A stretch of DNA of 64,000 nucleotides, from assembly GCA_964351595.1 (NCBI GenBank), contig CAYGOT010000009.1:38346-102345 (forward strand). The letters run 5' to 3'. Positions 44,979-54,802 of this stretch are shown piece by piece. Every line of letters begins with the position of its first letter. The first letter of the stretch is position 1. The stretch comes from UBA6059 sp964351595. GTDB taxonomy: Bacteria; Bacteroidota; Bacteroidia; Cytophagales; Cyclobacteriaceae. The position numbers and the translations under genes were made by a program. The notes beneath the pieces are model-generated. The model was given only the letters and a program-made list of their open reading frames with translations. It did not search any database and was not told the origin of the DNA.

Positions 44979-45067
44979 TTGATCTAAATTCGCTTCCCTC
45001 TGAAATGCTGATGACCTTAGAGCAGATCATCAATCGCGAAAAGATCACGAGGTAAAATGAATATTTG

Positions 45068-48000
45068 ATGTTCGGATTCTTATTTAGGAGTAATTGGGAG
45101 CAACCTTATAGAGCCATTTTCTGGTTATACCTCACCCTTTTTATGATAGCCTGTGGCCTTGTGTTTCTGGCCTTCTTAGTAGGCCCATACAACGCCTTTG
45201 ACTGGACAATCACTTCTGAGACAGAGCTAATTAAGGTTCCGCTTCTTGAGTTTAACCTTGGACTATTTGAGATAGAGTTGCTCAATGACAATTATTTGGT
45301 CAAGCAATATTTTGGCGGTAGCGATCTCAAAATAGATCCACTCGACCATGCCTGGATGCTCCTCTTTGTAGCGTTAGGCTTAGCACTGCTCCTCACAGTC
45401 ATCACCTATTTCAGCACATTTTGGTTTACAGTATGCATGGGTGTCTTCACTGTGATCCTGATTGCATTCCAGCTGAACTACCTTCAGCTTTTTGGCACCA
45501 CTGGCCGAGAAGCATTGATCGGTTTTTCTGTTGTTTTTTTATCTACAGGGTTCTTCTTTCAAGCCATTCGGCCACAGTCGTCTATTTTGATTCGACTGGT
45601 TACTTTTCTTATAATGATGGCCGTTATCGCCGGAGTTATCTCGCAATTCTCGGGCGTTAGTCAGCCCTTCTTTCACCTGGCCAACTATGGAATGACTGGT
45701 TTTTTGGTACTCTCTCTGTTTTTCATATTTCTGATAGGGCATGAGATTGTCTTCCTGATCTTGTATTTGGTCACCCAGTCTAAGGGCGATGTGGGCAGCA
45801 ATAATTCCACTCATTTTATTGTATTCACGCTAGTGTACCTCGCCAATATTGGGCTTGTCTATGCCCGCAATGCTGGCTATATCGATTGGGATATTCTTTA
45901 TGTTCACGCATTTATCCTGCTACTCTTGTCAGCATTCATTGGCCTTTGGACATTTGAGCGGCGGGAGGAGGCCTATCGGGGAATATTGAGTTTTTACCCC
46001 TATGCCGGGCTGATGTACCTGGCGATGGGCATCATTTGTATGGCGACTTTGAGATATCAGATGGTGATCGCCAATGACCCCATGATGGAGGTATTCGAAG
46101 ATGCCATTATCTTTAGTCACCTGGCCTTTGGGGCGATGTTTTTCATCTATGTGATTGCCAACTATGTCAATCCGCTCCTTAAGAACCTCGCCGTGCATCG
46201 GATCGTTTATCAGGACAACAACTTTCCCTACGCTACCGCAATGTTGGGAAGCATGGTTGTGATCATCGCTCTATACTTTATCTCCAACCAGGCACCACGC
46301 AATCAGGCAATTGCCGGATACTACAACCTGATCGGGGATTTATACATCCAGGACAAACCTCAGGTGGCGCGCCAGTATTACTCACGTGGGAGTGATTATG
46401 GCTATCTCAATCACAGATCCAACTATATGCTGGGCCAGCTCGACCTATCGGAAAAGAAGGTGCCAGCGGCTATCGTCAACTTCAAGACCGCTATCGCCAA
46501 GCACCCGACCCCCCACGCCTACATCAACCTGGGGAATGCCTACCGAAAACAGAACATCTATTTCGATGCACTTTTCACCATGCAACAGGCTTATCGTGAT
46601 TTCCCTGAGGATGGTGCAGTGAAGAACAATTTGGGGATGCTGTTCTCTCGTACAGATATCAATGACTCCACACTCTATTTTCTCGGAAATGTCTCTAGTG
46701 ATCCGGTTTCGAGCCGAGTTGCTCAGGCCAATCTGATGGCAGTCCATGCGGAGAAGGCACTACCATTGAGTGAGGACTCCCTTAAGCAGGCTTACGAGAA
46801 AATGACATCTCTTCCGCTTAAGGCAAACACCCGCGCCTACGCCAATAGATATTTTGGAGGTTTAAATAATGAATTCGATGAGAGCTTTGCGGTGGACTCT
46901 ACACTCAACGCACATACGCTCTCTTACCTGATCAATGCCTCTACCGACCCGGCTAATTTCAATGCTAATCAGGGCAGCATAGCCCATGCTTTTGGTGAAT
47001 ACCCATTCAATGGGGCCTATCATGACCAATTGATATTTGCAGATGCCTGGATTCAGTACAACCTTGGTAAGGTAGGGGCTGCCATACGTCAAATGGATGT
47101 AGTGAGCTTTAACACTTCGCCACAGCAAAGCTATTATCAACATGCATTGGGCGTGCTATCCCTTCATCAGGGTGCTCCGAGATTGGCAGCTGACTATTTT
47201 GAAGAGTCTATTCGCGTTAGACGCACTGATACCACTAATCTAGTACTGGCCTACCTGGAATCGGGTCAATTAGCAAAAGCCAGACCCTTTCTCTTCAAAC
47301 TGCCTACAGGCCCGCTCAGGGATGATTTGATGAGTGCTGTGCTCCTTGATGATGATAAGCTCACTAACACATCAGATCAGATTCGATATTTGGCCCTTGG
47401 CTATCGAATGTCAAACCTTGACTCCCTGACAATACAGGACATACTAGGTTCATTTGAGGAACCAGCGTACGAAGCAAATGCGCAATTGTTGGTGACTGAG
47501 CATTTCCTCAAACATGGCGATCTCAATAGAGCGCGATTTCATGTAGGTCAGATATCTCAGGATTTTGATGATAAGGTAGAGCTGCAGCGCACACTCCTGG
47601 AGAATCTAAGCTACCTCATGGAAGGGGATATTGGGAATGTAGACCTTTCAGCATCGAGCAGATATCGAGGTGAGGGGAGCTGGGACGGGATGCAGAAGCT
47701 GTTCTCCGCATTGGAGGCGAACATCTCTCAGGACACTGCCAGAGCTGCTGCGCTCTTCGAGGAGTTGGCCTATGACAATCCATTCTTCGAAGAAGGCGTC
47801 CTACAGTCTGTTCGCTACTTCAATAGCCGAGGGGATAAGTTTAAGTCTTATGACATCTTGTTGAATGCGATCGATATCAATAAATATTCCGTGGAACTGA
47901 TCAAGGCTTATGCCATGCAGGCCCTGGAGATAAAGCAGGAGGACTATGCTGAGTCTGCCATCATTAGACTCATTGATTTAATGAGTCCTGATGATTTTAG

Positions 48001-48094
48001 AGACTTTGAGAAGGAGTTCAACGATAGAAAAAATGAGGTGGTCAACAGAAATGACAAATCTGTTTTTGGCAGTATCCCCCTAGAGGACCTCTAA
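45068..48094 (+). CDS. Large polytopic membrane protein with TPR C-terminus, 1008 residues
   Basis: The start is ATG at 45068 (a TTG lies one codon earlier). The first 420 residues contain about nine to ten hydrophobic segments (for example MIACGLVFLAFLV, WMLLFVALGLALLL, GFFFQAIRP and AMLGSMVVIIALYFI). The remaining 590 residues are helical repeats of TPR type (NLGNAYRKQNIYFDAL, PRLAADYFEESI). No enzymatic motif found. The membrane part with a long soluble TPR domain resembles assembly or sensing scaffolds; I recognise no named family. Convergent with the LysR gene, overlapping it by 15 bp. Iterated-motif copies at 45315, 45972, 46232 and 46444. Confidence 0.75.
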   Translation: MFGFLFRSNWEQPYRAIFWLYLTLFMIACGLVFLAFLVGPYNAFDWTITSETELIKVPLLEFNLGLFEIELLNDNYLVKQYFGGSDLKIDPLDHAWMLLFVALGLALLLTVITYFSTFWFTVCMGVFTVILIAFQLNYLQLFGTTGREALIGFSVVFLSTGFFFQAIRPQSSILIRLVTFLIMMAVIAGVISQFSGVSQPFFHLANYGMTGFLVLSLFFIFLIGHEIVFLILYLVTQSKGDVGSNNSTHFIVFTLVYLANIGLVYARNAGYIDWDILYVHAFILLLLSAFIGLWTFERREEAYRGILSFYPYAGLMYLAMGIICMATLRYQMVIANDPMMEVFEDAIIFSHLAFGAMFFIYVIANYVNPLLKNLAVHRIVYQDNNFPYATAMLGSMVVIIALYFISNQAPRNQAIAGYYNLIGDLYIQDKPQVARQYYSRGSDYGYLNHRSNYMLGQLDLSEKKVPAAIVNFKTAIAKHPTPHAYINLGNAYRKQNIYFDALFTMQQAYRDFPEDGAVKNNLGMLFSRTDINDSTLYFLGNVSSDPVSSRVAQANLMAVHAEKALPLSEDSLKQAYEKMTSLPLKANTRAYANRYFGGLNNEFDESFAVDSTLNAHTLSYLINASTDPANFNANQGSIAHAFGEYPFNGAYHDQLIFADAWIQYNLGKVGAAIRQMDVVSFNTSPQQSYYQHALGVLSLHQGAPRLAADYFEESIRVRRTDTTNLVLAYLESGQLAKARPFLFKLPTGPLRDDLMSAVLLDDDKLTNTSDQIRYLALGYRMSNLDSLTIQDILGSFEEPAYEANAQLLVTEHFLKHGDLNRARFHVGQISQDFDDKVELQRTLLENLSYLMEGDIGNVDLSASSRYRGEGSWDGMQKLFSALEANISQDTARAAALFEELAYDNPFFEEGVLQSVRYFNSRGDKFKSYDILLNAIDINKYSVELIKAYAMQALEIKQEDYAESAIIRLIDLMSPDDFRDFEKEFNDRKNEVVNRNDKSVFGSIPLEDL

Positions 48095-48967
48095 ATACTT
48101 GGCCAATGCGGGGTTAGTATTATGCTTCTTCCATATAGCAGATAGTTGCGCTCTTCGTTTCACTTTTTTGAGCTCTATGAACTTCACGTTCAGGTCAAAC
48201 CCGTCCTTCAGCGTAGTAGGAACAATACTAATTCCCAACTTATTCTCCACCAGTCGGAAGATGGTATTGGCATGGACAGATCGATGAGAGACCTTAGGTG
48301 AAAATCCGTTTTCTTCAAAAAGGCTCATAATCTGCTCATAGTAACCGTAGCTATAGTCACTTGAAAAGAGGATGAAAGCCTCATCTTTAAGCTGCTTAAG
48401 GCTTTTGAAATTTTTGTCATTGATGGAGTGATCTGACGGCAATACCAGCGAAAAGGTGTCCTCATAGACTGTCTTGATGTGAAAACCCTCGGGAACATGG
48501 CTGAGCCGTACAAAGCCGATATCCAGCTTATCATGAGCAATAGCATCTACCTGATCCCAGTTGGTCATTTCATCGAGACTCGTATGTATGTCAGGGTTAT
48601 GTTGATTGAGTGACAATAAACTCTGAGGGATGACATGCTGCATCGCCGAACCCACAAAGCCGATACTAACCTCACCTTCATCACCGCTTTGAATGGATTT
48701 CAGACGCTCAAGAGTGACACTCAATCGATTCATTAGCGAAATGGCTTCCTCCTTGAGATAATGGCCGGCAGGTGTAAGTACTACTCATCTTTTACTCCGT
48801 TCAAACAACGATACACCCACCTATGCCTCCAGCTGAGTAATCTGGCGGCTGAGGCCTGGTTGCGAGATGAACAGCCGCTCAGCAGCTTTTCTAAAGTGAA
48901 GTTCTTCAGCTACCGCCAAAAAATATCTCAGGTGTCTGAGTTCTATCTGATTACTTAAAGCTATCAA
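48080..48967 (-). pseudogene. LysR-type regulator with two in-frame stops
   Basis: A full-length LysR regulator (about 295 codons) reads in one frame from the TTG at 48967, but is broken by TAG at 48821-48823 and TGA at 48785-48787. Before the first stop is a complete winged-helix domain (ELRHLRYFLAVAEELHFRKA, then QPGLSRQITQLEA). Between the stops lie 11 codons reading VGVSLFERSKR, the expected continuation. After the second stop is VVLTPAGHYLKEEA and an intact effector domain. Each stop is one transition from the expected codon (TGG for Trp, CGA for Arg). It lies divergent from hutH, so it was probably the regulator of histidine use. Inactivation, recent loss or sequencing error are the options. 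Confidence 0.85.
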
Positions 48968-48978
48968 TCGTTGATCAA

Positions 48979-49009
48979 ATTGGTATTTAGAGTTATTAAA
49001 GATACCAAT
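48979..49009. promoter_or_regulatory. Inverted repeat, probable LysR operator
   Basis: ATTGGTAT (48979-48986) and ATACCAAT (49002-49009) are exact reverse complements 15 bases apart, in the divergent gap between the LysR gene and hutH. Dyads of this sort are the usual recognition sites of LysR regulators. The right arm directly precedes the hutH -7 box at 49010. Confidence 0.5.
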
Positions 49010-49017
49010 TACATTTG
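49010..49017 (+). promoter_or_regulatory. hutH: Candidate -7 box for the hut operon
   Basis: TACATTTG fits TAnnTTTG and lies 20 bp before the hutH ATG (49038). The -33 position has no TTG, consistent with a promoter that depends on an activator. Confidence 0.45.
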
Positions 49018-49037
49018 AAGACAGGTCATTAACCCTG

Positions 49038-50609
49038 ATGCAAATGACGATATTCAAACTTGGAATTGATCACCTCACAACGGCACTGCTGGAGCAAATA
49101 CTTGTAGGTGAACTAGACTTTACCATAGATCGAGATGCTGCTGACAAGATCAGACAGAGTAAGTCTTATGTGGACGCCATAGTCGATCGGGAGGAGGTTG
49201 TCTACGGTATTAATACAGGGTTTGGTCCGTTGTGCACTACTATCATATCGGCGGCTGATACTCAGCGACTTCAGGAGAATATACTAAGAAGTCATAGTGT
49301 TGGGGTAGGTGAGGCCGTACCGATCCGCGTAGCGAGAACGATGATGGTTACCAAGCTTCATTCTCTTTGTCGAGGCTACTCAGGTATTTCTTTGGAAGTG
49401 CTCGAACGAATACTCTGGCTTTTCGAGCATCACTATACACCCTTTGTACCAATACAAGGTTCTGTGGGTGCCTCGGGTGACCTGGCACCTCTGGCCCATC
49501 TTTTTCTTCCATTGATTGGATTAGGCAAACTACATGATGGTGATCAGTATGTAGACACCATGGAGGTCTACCAAAAAGAGGGATTGACATCCCTGGAGTT
49601 AGGAGCCAAGGAAGGGCTCGCCCTTATTAACGGAACCCAATTCATAGTGTCTTATGCGGTAATGGGAGTCGGTCGCATGCACAACCTGCTGGATAATGCA
49701 GACATCATTGGCGCAATGAGCCTTGAGGGTATCCTGGGTTCTGCTGCTCCTTTTGATCCCGACCTGCATTCATTAAGACCTTTTTCGGGAGCGCAGTATG
49801 TTGCACACCGACTCAAGATGCTCCTGGATAAATCGGAAATGGTGGCTTCACATGCAAACTGTGGTCGTGTTCAGGATCCGTATTCTATTAGATGCATGCC
49901 GCAGGTACATGGTACCTCACGTCACGCCTGGCAGCACCTGGCGGAAATGTTAGAGACAGAACTGAATGCTGTCACAGACAACCCTATCATTTTCAACGCC
50001 AATAAGACCATCAGCGGCGGTAATTTCCATGGACAGCTGCTTGCATTGCCACTGGATTATGCCACACTTGCTGCGGCTGAGTTGGGCAACATTTCCGATA
50101 GGCGGAGCTACTTGCTCATCGAGGGTAAGTCGGGACTACCGAGACTCCTCATGACCAACACCGGCATCAACTCGGGATTTATGATTCCGCAGTACACCTC
50201 GGCAGCCCTGGTGAGTGAAAATAAGTCACTGTGCTTTCCGGCAAGTGCGGATTCCATCCCTACATCACTGGGCCAGGAAGATCATGTAAGTATGGGTTCG
50301 ATCAGCGGACGAAAATTCAATCAAGTGCTGGGTAATCTTGAAAACATATTAGCGGTAGAGCTTGTATCGGCGGCTCAGGCGTTCGACTACCGCAAGCCTA
50401 TGAAATCGGGACCGATCCTGGATGCTTGCCACGAACTGATTCGTGAGAAGATAGATCACGCTGAAGAGGATCGTGTATTTGCCCACGACATAGCCGCAGC
50501 TTCCGAGCTCATTTCTTCAGGGGCAATCGTCACAAAAGCTAACGAGACGGCCACCAATCAAAACATTGACTTTAAAGGACAATACCATGAATTATACAGA
50601 CTTCATTAA
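49038..50609 (+). CDS. hutH: Histidine ammonia-lyase
   Basis: 523 residues. The Ala-Ser-Gly triad that forms the MIO cofactor is at 145-147 (GSVGASGDLAPLAHL), and GINTGFGPL at 57-65, ITDNPI-like TDNPIIF and FHGQ (NFHGQLLALPLDYA) are present. It converts histidine to urocanate and ammonia, the first step of histidine use. ATG at 49038 or the next at 49044 both fit. The end overlaps the hutU start by 23 bp, so hutH and hutU are translationally coupled. Iterated motif at 50095. Confidence 0.96.
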   Translation: MQMTIFKLGIDHLTTALLEQILVGELDFTIDRDAADKIRQSKSYVDAIVDREEVVYGINTGFGPLCTTIISAADTQRLQENILRSHSVGVGEAVPIRVARTMMVTKLHSLCRGYSGISLEVLERILWLFEHHYTPFVPIQGSVGASGDLAPLAHLFLPLIGLGKLHDGDQYVDTMEVYQKEGLTSLELGAKEGLALINGTQFIVSYAVMGVGRMHNLLDNADIIGAMSLEGILGSAAPFDPDLHSLRPFSGAQYVAHRLKMLLDKSEMVASHANCGRVQDPYSIRCMPQVHGTSRHAWQHLAEMLETELNAVTDNPIIFNANKTISGGNFHGQLLALPLDYATLAAAELGNISDRRSYLLIEGKSGLPRLLMTNTGINSGFMIPQYTSAALVSENKSLCFPASADSIPTSLGQEDHVSMGSISGRKFNQVLGNLENILAVELVSAAQAFDYRKPMKSGPILDACHELIREKIDHAEEDRVFAHDIAAASELISSGAIVTKANETATNQNIDFKGQYHELYRLH

Positions 50610-52257
50610 GACCTACGCTAGTCACCCTCACTACAAAGCACCTACCGGGAATGTGCTCAACACCAAGAGTTGGCAAACGGAGGCACCCCTGCGCATGCTA
50701 CTTAACAACCTGGATGATGATGTTGCTGAGGATCCCTCAGGACTAATCGTCTATGGGGGTACGGGCCAGGCCGCCCGGAATGTAGAATCACTTCAAAAGA
50801 TCATCGAGATACTTCTGAAGTTGGAGAATGATGAAAGCTTGTTGGTCCAATCCGGGAAGCCGGTCGGCGTGGTGCGAACCCATGAACAAGCACCTCGGGT
50901 ATTGATTGCCAACTCCAATCTTGTACCCGCTTGGGCGACATGGGAGCATTTTCAAAAGCTCAAGGAAGATGGTCTGATGATGTATGGTCAGATGACCGCA
51001 GGTAGCTGGATTTATATCGGCTCACAAGGGATACTTCAGGGCACCTATGAGACTTTTGTTTCTTGTGCTGAGAAGCATTTTGGCGGTAGCCTAAAGGGGC
51101 GCCTACTGGTCACAGCGGGTCTTGGAGGCATGGGTGGTGCACAACCGCTTGCTGCTACTATGGCAGGTGCGACCTTTCTGGGCGCGGATGTTGACCCTGC
51201 GCGGATCGAGAAAAGACTGAAGACCCGCTACATCGATAAGATGACCTATGACTATGAAGAGGCGAGGGATTGGGTGATGGAAGCCAAGGCTAAGGGCGAG
51301 AATATTTCTGTTGGGCTCGTAAGTGATGCTGGAGATATGCTTGAGAAACTCCTTGCTGACGATATTATCCCTGATGTGTTGACAGATCAGACCTCCGCGC
51401 ATGATCCTGTCTACGGCTATGTGCCCAATCAGCTTTCCCTAACGGAAGCCAATGCATTGCGAAATAAAAATGCTGAGGAATATCAGAAATTGTCGCTAGC
51501 CAGTATGGCTAGACACGTAAACTATATGCTGGAGATGCAGCGTCGTGGCGCCAGGACTTTCGATTATGGTAATAACCTGAGGGAGTTTGCCAGGCAGGGA
51601 GGCGCGGAGCACGCGTTTGACTTCAATGGTTTCGTACCCGAATACATCCGGCCACTTTTCTGCGAGGGAAAAGGACCGTTTCGATGGGCAGCCTTATCCG
51701 GTGATCCAGAGGATATTTATGTGACGGATCAGGCATTGATTGATGCATTCCCCGAGAATCATCATATGATCAACTGGTTGCAGGAAGCCAAGAAGAAAGT
51801 TGCTTTTCAAGGACTTCCATGTCGCATCTGCTGGTTGGGAATGGGAGAGCGCGAGAAGGCAGGGTTGATCTTCAATGATCTCGTCAGAACCGGTAAAGTC
51901 AAAGCACCCATCGTCATTGGCAGGGATCACCTCGACTGTGGATCTGTGGCCTCTCCCAACAGGGAAACTGAGGGAATGCGAGACGGGTCAGATGCGGTAT
52001 CCGACTGGCCGCTGCTTAACCTCATGTCAAATACAGCCGGAGGAGCTACCTGGGTATCATTTCATCATGGAGGTGGCGTAGGTATGGGCTATTCTCAGCA
52101 TGCTGGTATGGTAGTATTGGCTGATGGTACTGACCGTGCCTCACAATCCATTCGTCGTGTATTGCACAATGATCCTGCCTTGGGAGTGATGCGTCATCAT
52201 GATGCCGGATATGAGAGTGCTACAGCCTATGCACAGAAATTTAACCTGGATGTGTAA
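50587..52257 (+). CDS. hutU: Urocanate hydratase
   Basis: 556 residues from the ATG at 50587, the first that precedes the family core; the longer frame from 50566 adds seven residues lying entirely within hutH. Family motifs are VYGGTGQAARN, MYGQMTAGSWIYIGSQGILQ, TAGLGGMGGAQPLAAT, DQTSAHDP and LPCRICWLG. It adds water to urocanate to give imidazolonepropionate, using a tightly bound NAD+. Second gene of the operon. Iterated-motif copies at 50641 and 51083. Confidence 0.96.
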   Translation: MNYTDFIKTYASHPHYKAPTGNVLNTKSWQTEAPLRMLLNNLDDDVAEDPSGLIVYGGTGQAARNVESLQKIIEILLKLENDESLLVQSGKPVGVVRTHEQAPRVLIANSNLVPAWATWEHFQKLKEDGLMMYGQMTAGSWIYIGSQGILQGTYETFVSCAEKHFGGSLKGRLLVTAGLGGMGGAQPLAATMAGATFLGADVDPARIEKRLKTRYIDKMTYDYEEARDWVMEAKAKGENISVGLVSDAGDMLEKLLADDIIPDVLTDQTSAHDPVYGYVPNQLSLTEANALRNKNAEEYQKLSLASMARHVNYMLEMQRRGARTFDYGNNLREFARQGGAEHAFDFNGFVPEYIRPLFCEGKGPFRWAALSGDPEDIYVTDQALIDAFPENHHMINWLQEAKKKVAFQGLPCRICWLGMGEREKAGLIFNDLVRTGKVKAPIVIGRDHLDCGSVASPNRETEGMRDGSDAVSDWPLLNLMSNTAGGATWVSFHHGGGVGMGYSQHAGMVVLADGTDRASQSIRRVLHNDPALGVMRHHDAGYESATAYAQKFNLDV

Positions 52258-52301
52258 GTTCCTGATTTTCGTCAGCTTATGGGTAAGTAGATATTTTTAG
52301 A

Positions 52302-53555
52302 TTGCAGGCTGTGAAAAAAGCTAATAGTCAACCATCGGGCACTTTGTACGGTCCATTTGAGCAAATCCTGACCTTGGATAAGCTTCCAATGAGAGGGCCT
52401 ATGAATGATGAATCTATACAGATCATTACCAAGGGTGGAATTGTCGTAGAGAATGGCATTATCACGATGCTTGGCAAGTTCGAGGAGCTGAAGTCTCAGG
52501 CGAAAAAGGTCAACGAGCTCGGCAATCATTTTGTATTAATGCCGTCCTTTGTTGACAGCCACACGCATATCTGTTTTGCAGGCTCTCGTGCACACGACTA
52601 TGCAGCCAGGATTTCTGGTAAGTCTTATCAGGAAATCCTCCAACGAGGGGGCGGCATCTATGATACCGTCAATAAGACCAGACAGGCCACAGAAGAAGAT
52701 CTGGTCGATCTGATGATGGAACGGCTCGATCTACAGCTTGACCAGGGTATCGGAACTTGCGAAGTGAAAAGCGGCTATGGTCTATCGGTGGAGCAAGAGC
52801 TCAAGATGCTACGCGCGATCAAACGCGCGAATGACCAACATAGGGTGGACATAGTGGCAACTTGTCTTGCGGCGCATGTGCTAGGGCCAGAGTACAAGCA
52901 GTCAGACGAGTACCTGGATATGGTGGTGAATGATCTACTTCCGGTGATTGCGAAAGAAGGCTTGACGAATAGAATAGACGCTTTTGTGGAGCCAGAGGCT
53001 TTTTCGTTTGAAGTGACAGATAAGTATTTTTCCAAAGTGCGCGAGGCAGGCTTTGAGGTTACTGTGCATGCCGATCAGTTTACCAGCGGAGGTAGCGAGC
53101 TGGCGGTAAAGTATATGGCGAGTAGTGCCGACCATCTTGAGTCATCGACAGAAGAGGATATTGCCCGGCTCGGCAAGTCGACCGTGACGGCTACCGTTTT
53201 GCCAGGAGCTTCTCTTGGCCTGGGTATGCAGTATGCACCGGCGAGGAGGCTGCTGGATGCAGGTTGTAGCCTGGCTATTGCTACAGACTGGAACCCAGGA
53301 TCCGCACCTATGGGCGATCTGCTCACGCAGGCCGCATTGCTGAGTGCTTCTGAAAAATTATGTGCAGCGGAGACTTTTGCCGGTATGACCTTCCGAGCAG
53401 CCAAGGCGCTCGGTTTCACCGATCGCGGTGTGCTCGCCCCGGGTAAAAGAGCGGATATGATAGCATTCAGCACTCACGACTATCGCGAAATACTTTATCA
53501 CCAGGGTAAGTTGAGGCCAAAGCTGGTCTGGAAAGATGGTAGCATCGTTTTCTAG
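52302..53555 (+). CDS. hutI: Imidazolonepropionase
   Basis: 417 residues of an amidohydrolase. HTH of the metal site is in VDSHTHICFAGSR; SGKSYQEILQRGGGI and CEVKSGYGLS follow, with VHADQFTSGG (metal His) and ATDWNPGSAP (metal Asp). It opens the imidazolone ring to N-formimidoylglutamate. The initiator at 52302 is TTG (a GTG at 52311 is also possible). Third and last hut gene here: neither hutG nor ftcD follows, so the fourth step is encoded elsewhere. Confidence 0.95.
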   Translation: MQAVKKANSQPSGTLYGPFEQILTLDKLPMRGPMNDESIQIITKGGIVVENGIITMLGKFEELKSQAKKVNELGNHFVLMPSFVDSHTHICFAGSRAHDYAARISGKSYQEILQRGGGIYDTVNKTRQATEEDLVDLMMERLDLQLDQGIGTCEVKSGYGLSVEQELKMLRAIKRANDQHRVDIVATCLAAHVLGPEYKQSDEYLDMVVNDLLPVIAKEGLTNRIDAFVEPEAFSFEVTDKYFSKVREAGFEVTVHADQFTSGGSELAVKYMASSADHLESSTEEDIARLGKSTVTATVLPGASLGLGMQYAPARRLLDAGCSLAIATDWNPGSAPMGDLLTQAALLSASEKLCAAETFAGMTFRAAKALGFTDRGVLAPGKRADMIAFSTHDYREILYHQGKLRPKLVWKDGSIVF

Positions 53556-53627
53556 TTGGTGTATGGGTCGCCTACCGAGGAATTTTTGAGGATGAGACAA
53601 TCACCTTAGCAGATACGGGAACGAACC

Positions 53628-54638
53628 TTAATGCCTGGTAGCCGTCACCAAATGCTTAAGCGAATCTATGTCCTGACTGTCATAATGAATGACGTTCGTC
53701 TGATACAATAGCCGCTTTTCCTCGCCACTTACCTCCCACATCTGCCTGGAGAGCAGCCGATCTTTGGCGTAGTGAAAGTCTATCATTCGGGTACGATACT
53801 GTGATATTATTTTCTGCTCAGTGAGTCTGCCTTGCTCATCATAGGTGAAATGAACCACCTCCATCAGGCGCTGAGGATAAGTGTTTTTGATGGTGGCCTG
53901 ACTGACACGATGCTCGCGATCATATTCAAAAGCACAAGTCTTATTTTTTGTTGCATTCCGGGTGTAGATCCGCTTTACAATATAGCTGCCCTCTTGCTTA
54001 TACTTCCAATGTTCTGATTCTTCTTCAAGTAGATGAATCGGAGAGTACTGATAGAAATTTGAAAAGTAGAGCTGCTCCTTCCGATCATGAGCCATTGATT
54101 CCGAATCTATCTGCCCGCGATAATCGAAGGGTATGGTAGCGAGCAAATTCCCGTATGGGTCAAGCAACTGCTCGGCCTTTGACAGTTTGTCCAAATAAGC
54201 AAGATTTTCTTTGTAAATGATACCGACTGCATTGAGCTGTCGGGTCGTAGTACTATAGTAGTTGTCAGGAATTTCCTCACCTGAGATTATTTCGGATACG
54301 GTCTCCAAAAAACTTTCATCATCTTCAATAATAGTGGACAACTTCTCGTCCAGGAGAATAATACCATCATACCCTCGGCGACCCGCTTCCTGACTTAGTC
54401 TGTATATCAAGTCGGCTGTAGACTCACTCTCCAAAGCTTTTTGCTCCAGCACTCCGATCTTGATGTAGTCTTCCTTAGGCGTCTCAGACTGCAAGTAGAT
54501 ATCGACAGGTCGGTTATGCCCCACCGTGGGAATTTCGATAAGTCGTCTGTCGGAGCTACTGACATAATAGCTCATACATCCGCTGAGTGCCAGGAAGATG
54601 CTGATTAATCCTATTGATATCAATCTGATCATATTCAA
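53628..54638 (-). CDS. Lipoprotein of unknown function, 336 residues
   Basis: A lipobox (ALSGC, Cys21) follows a hydrophobic leader. Residues 45-110 resemble a small alpha/beta domain (LIYRLSQEAGRRGYDGIILL). The C-terminal third contains repeated strand-turn units reminiscent of Rhs/YD repeats (FEYDREHRVSQATI, FTYDEQGRLTEQKI). No enzymatic motif is seen. Acid residues do not follow the Cys, so surface export is not indicated. Convergent with hutI and divergent from the AGCS gene. Confidence 0.65.
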   Translation of the reverse strand: MNMIRLISIGLISIFLALSGCMSYYVSSSDRRLIEIPTVGHNRPVDIYLQSETPKEDYIKIGVLEQKALESESTADLIYRLSQEAGRRGYDGIILLDEKLSTIIEDDESFLETVSEIISGEEIPDNYYSTTTRQLNAVGIIYKENLAYLDKLSKAEQLLDPYGNLLATIPFDYRGQIDSESMAHDRKEQLYFSNFYQYSPIHLLEEESEHWKYKQEGSYIVKRIYTRNATKNKTCAFEYDREHRVSQATIKNTYPQRLMEVVHFTYDEQGRLTEQKIISQYRTRMIDFHYAKDRLLSRQMWEVSGEEKRLLYQTNVIHYDSQDIDSLKHLVTATRH

Positions 54639-54685
54639 AAGAAACGTTCTTCAGCATGATTCCACTATTTTCGAAACAAAAATCA

Positions 54686-54720
54686 CCCTTTTTGGAGTAG
54701 TTAAAAGGGCGTATTTTTTT
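54686..54720 (+). terminator. Terminator-like hairpin with no upstream gene
   Basis: CCCTTTT (54686-54692) pairs with AAAAGGG (54703-54709), loop of 10, followed by TATTTTTTT on the plus strand. No plus-strand gene lies between hutI and this point, so it may end an unannotated RNA or act as an attenuator. Confidence 0.4.
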
Positions 54721-54802
54721 CAACACAGCTTAATTCTGCTTGAAAGCCAGCTAACTACTTTCTTAGTTAGTGCAGGACTTGCCGCCCAGACTAAATTGAT
54801 TA

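Noticed and set aside
48785..48823. Recoding of TGA/TAG as selenocysteine or pyrrolysine in the LysR gene
   Set aside because: Two different stops at positions where Trp and Arg are expected, no catalytic reason and no SECIS-like structure seen; a pseudogene or sequencing error is simpler.
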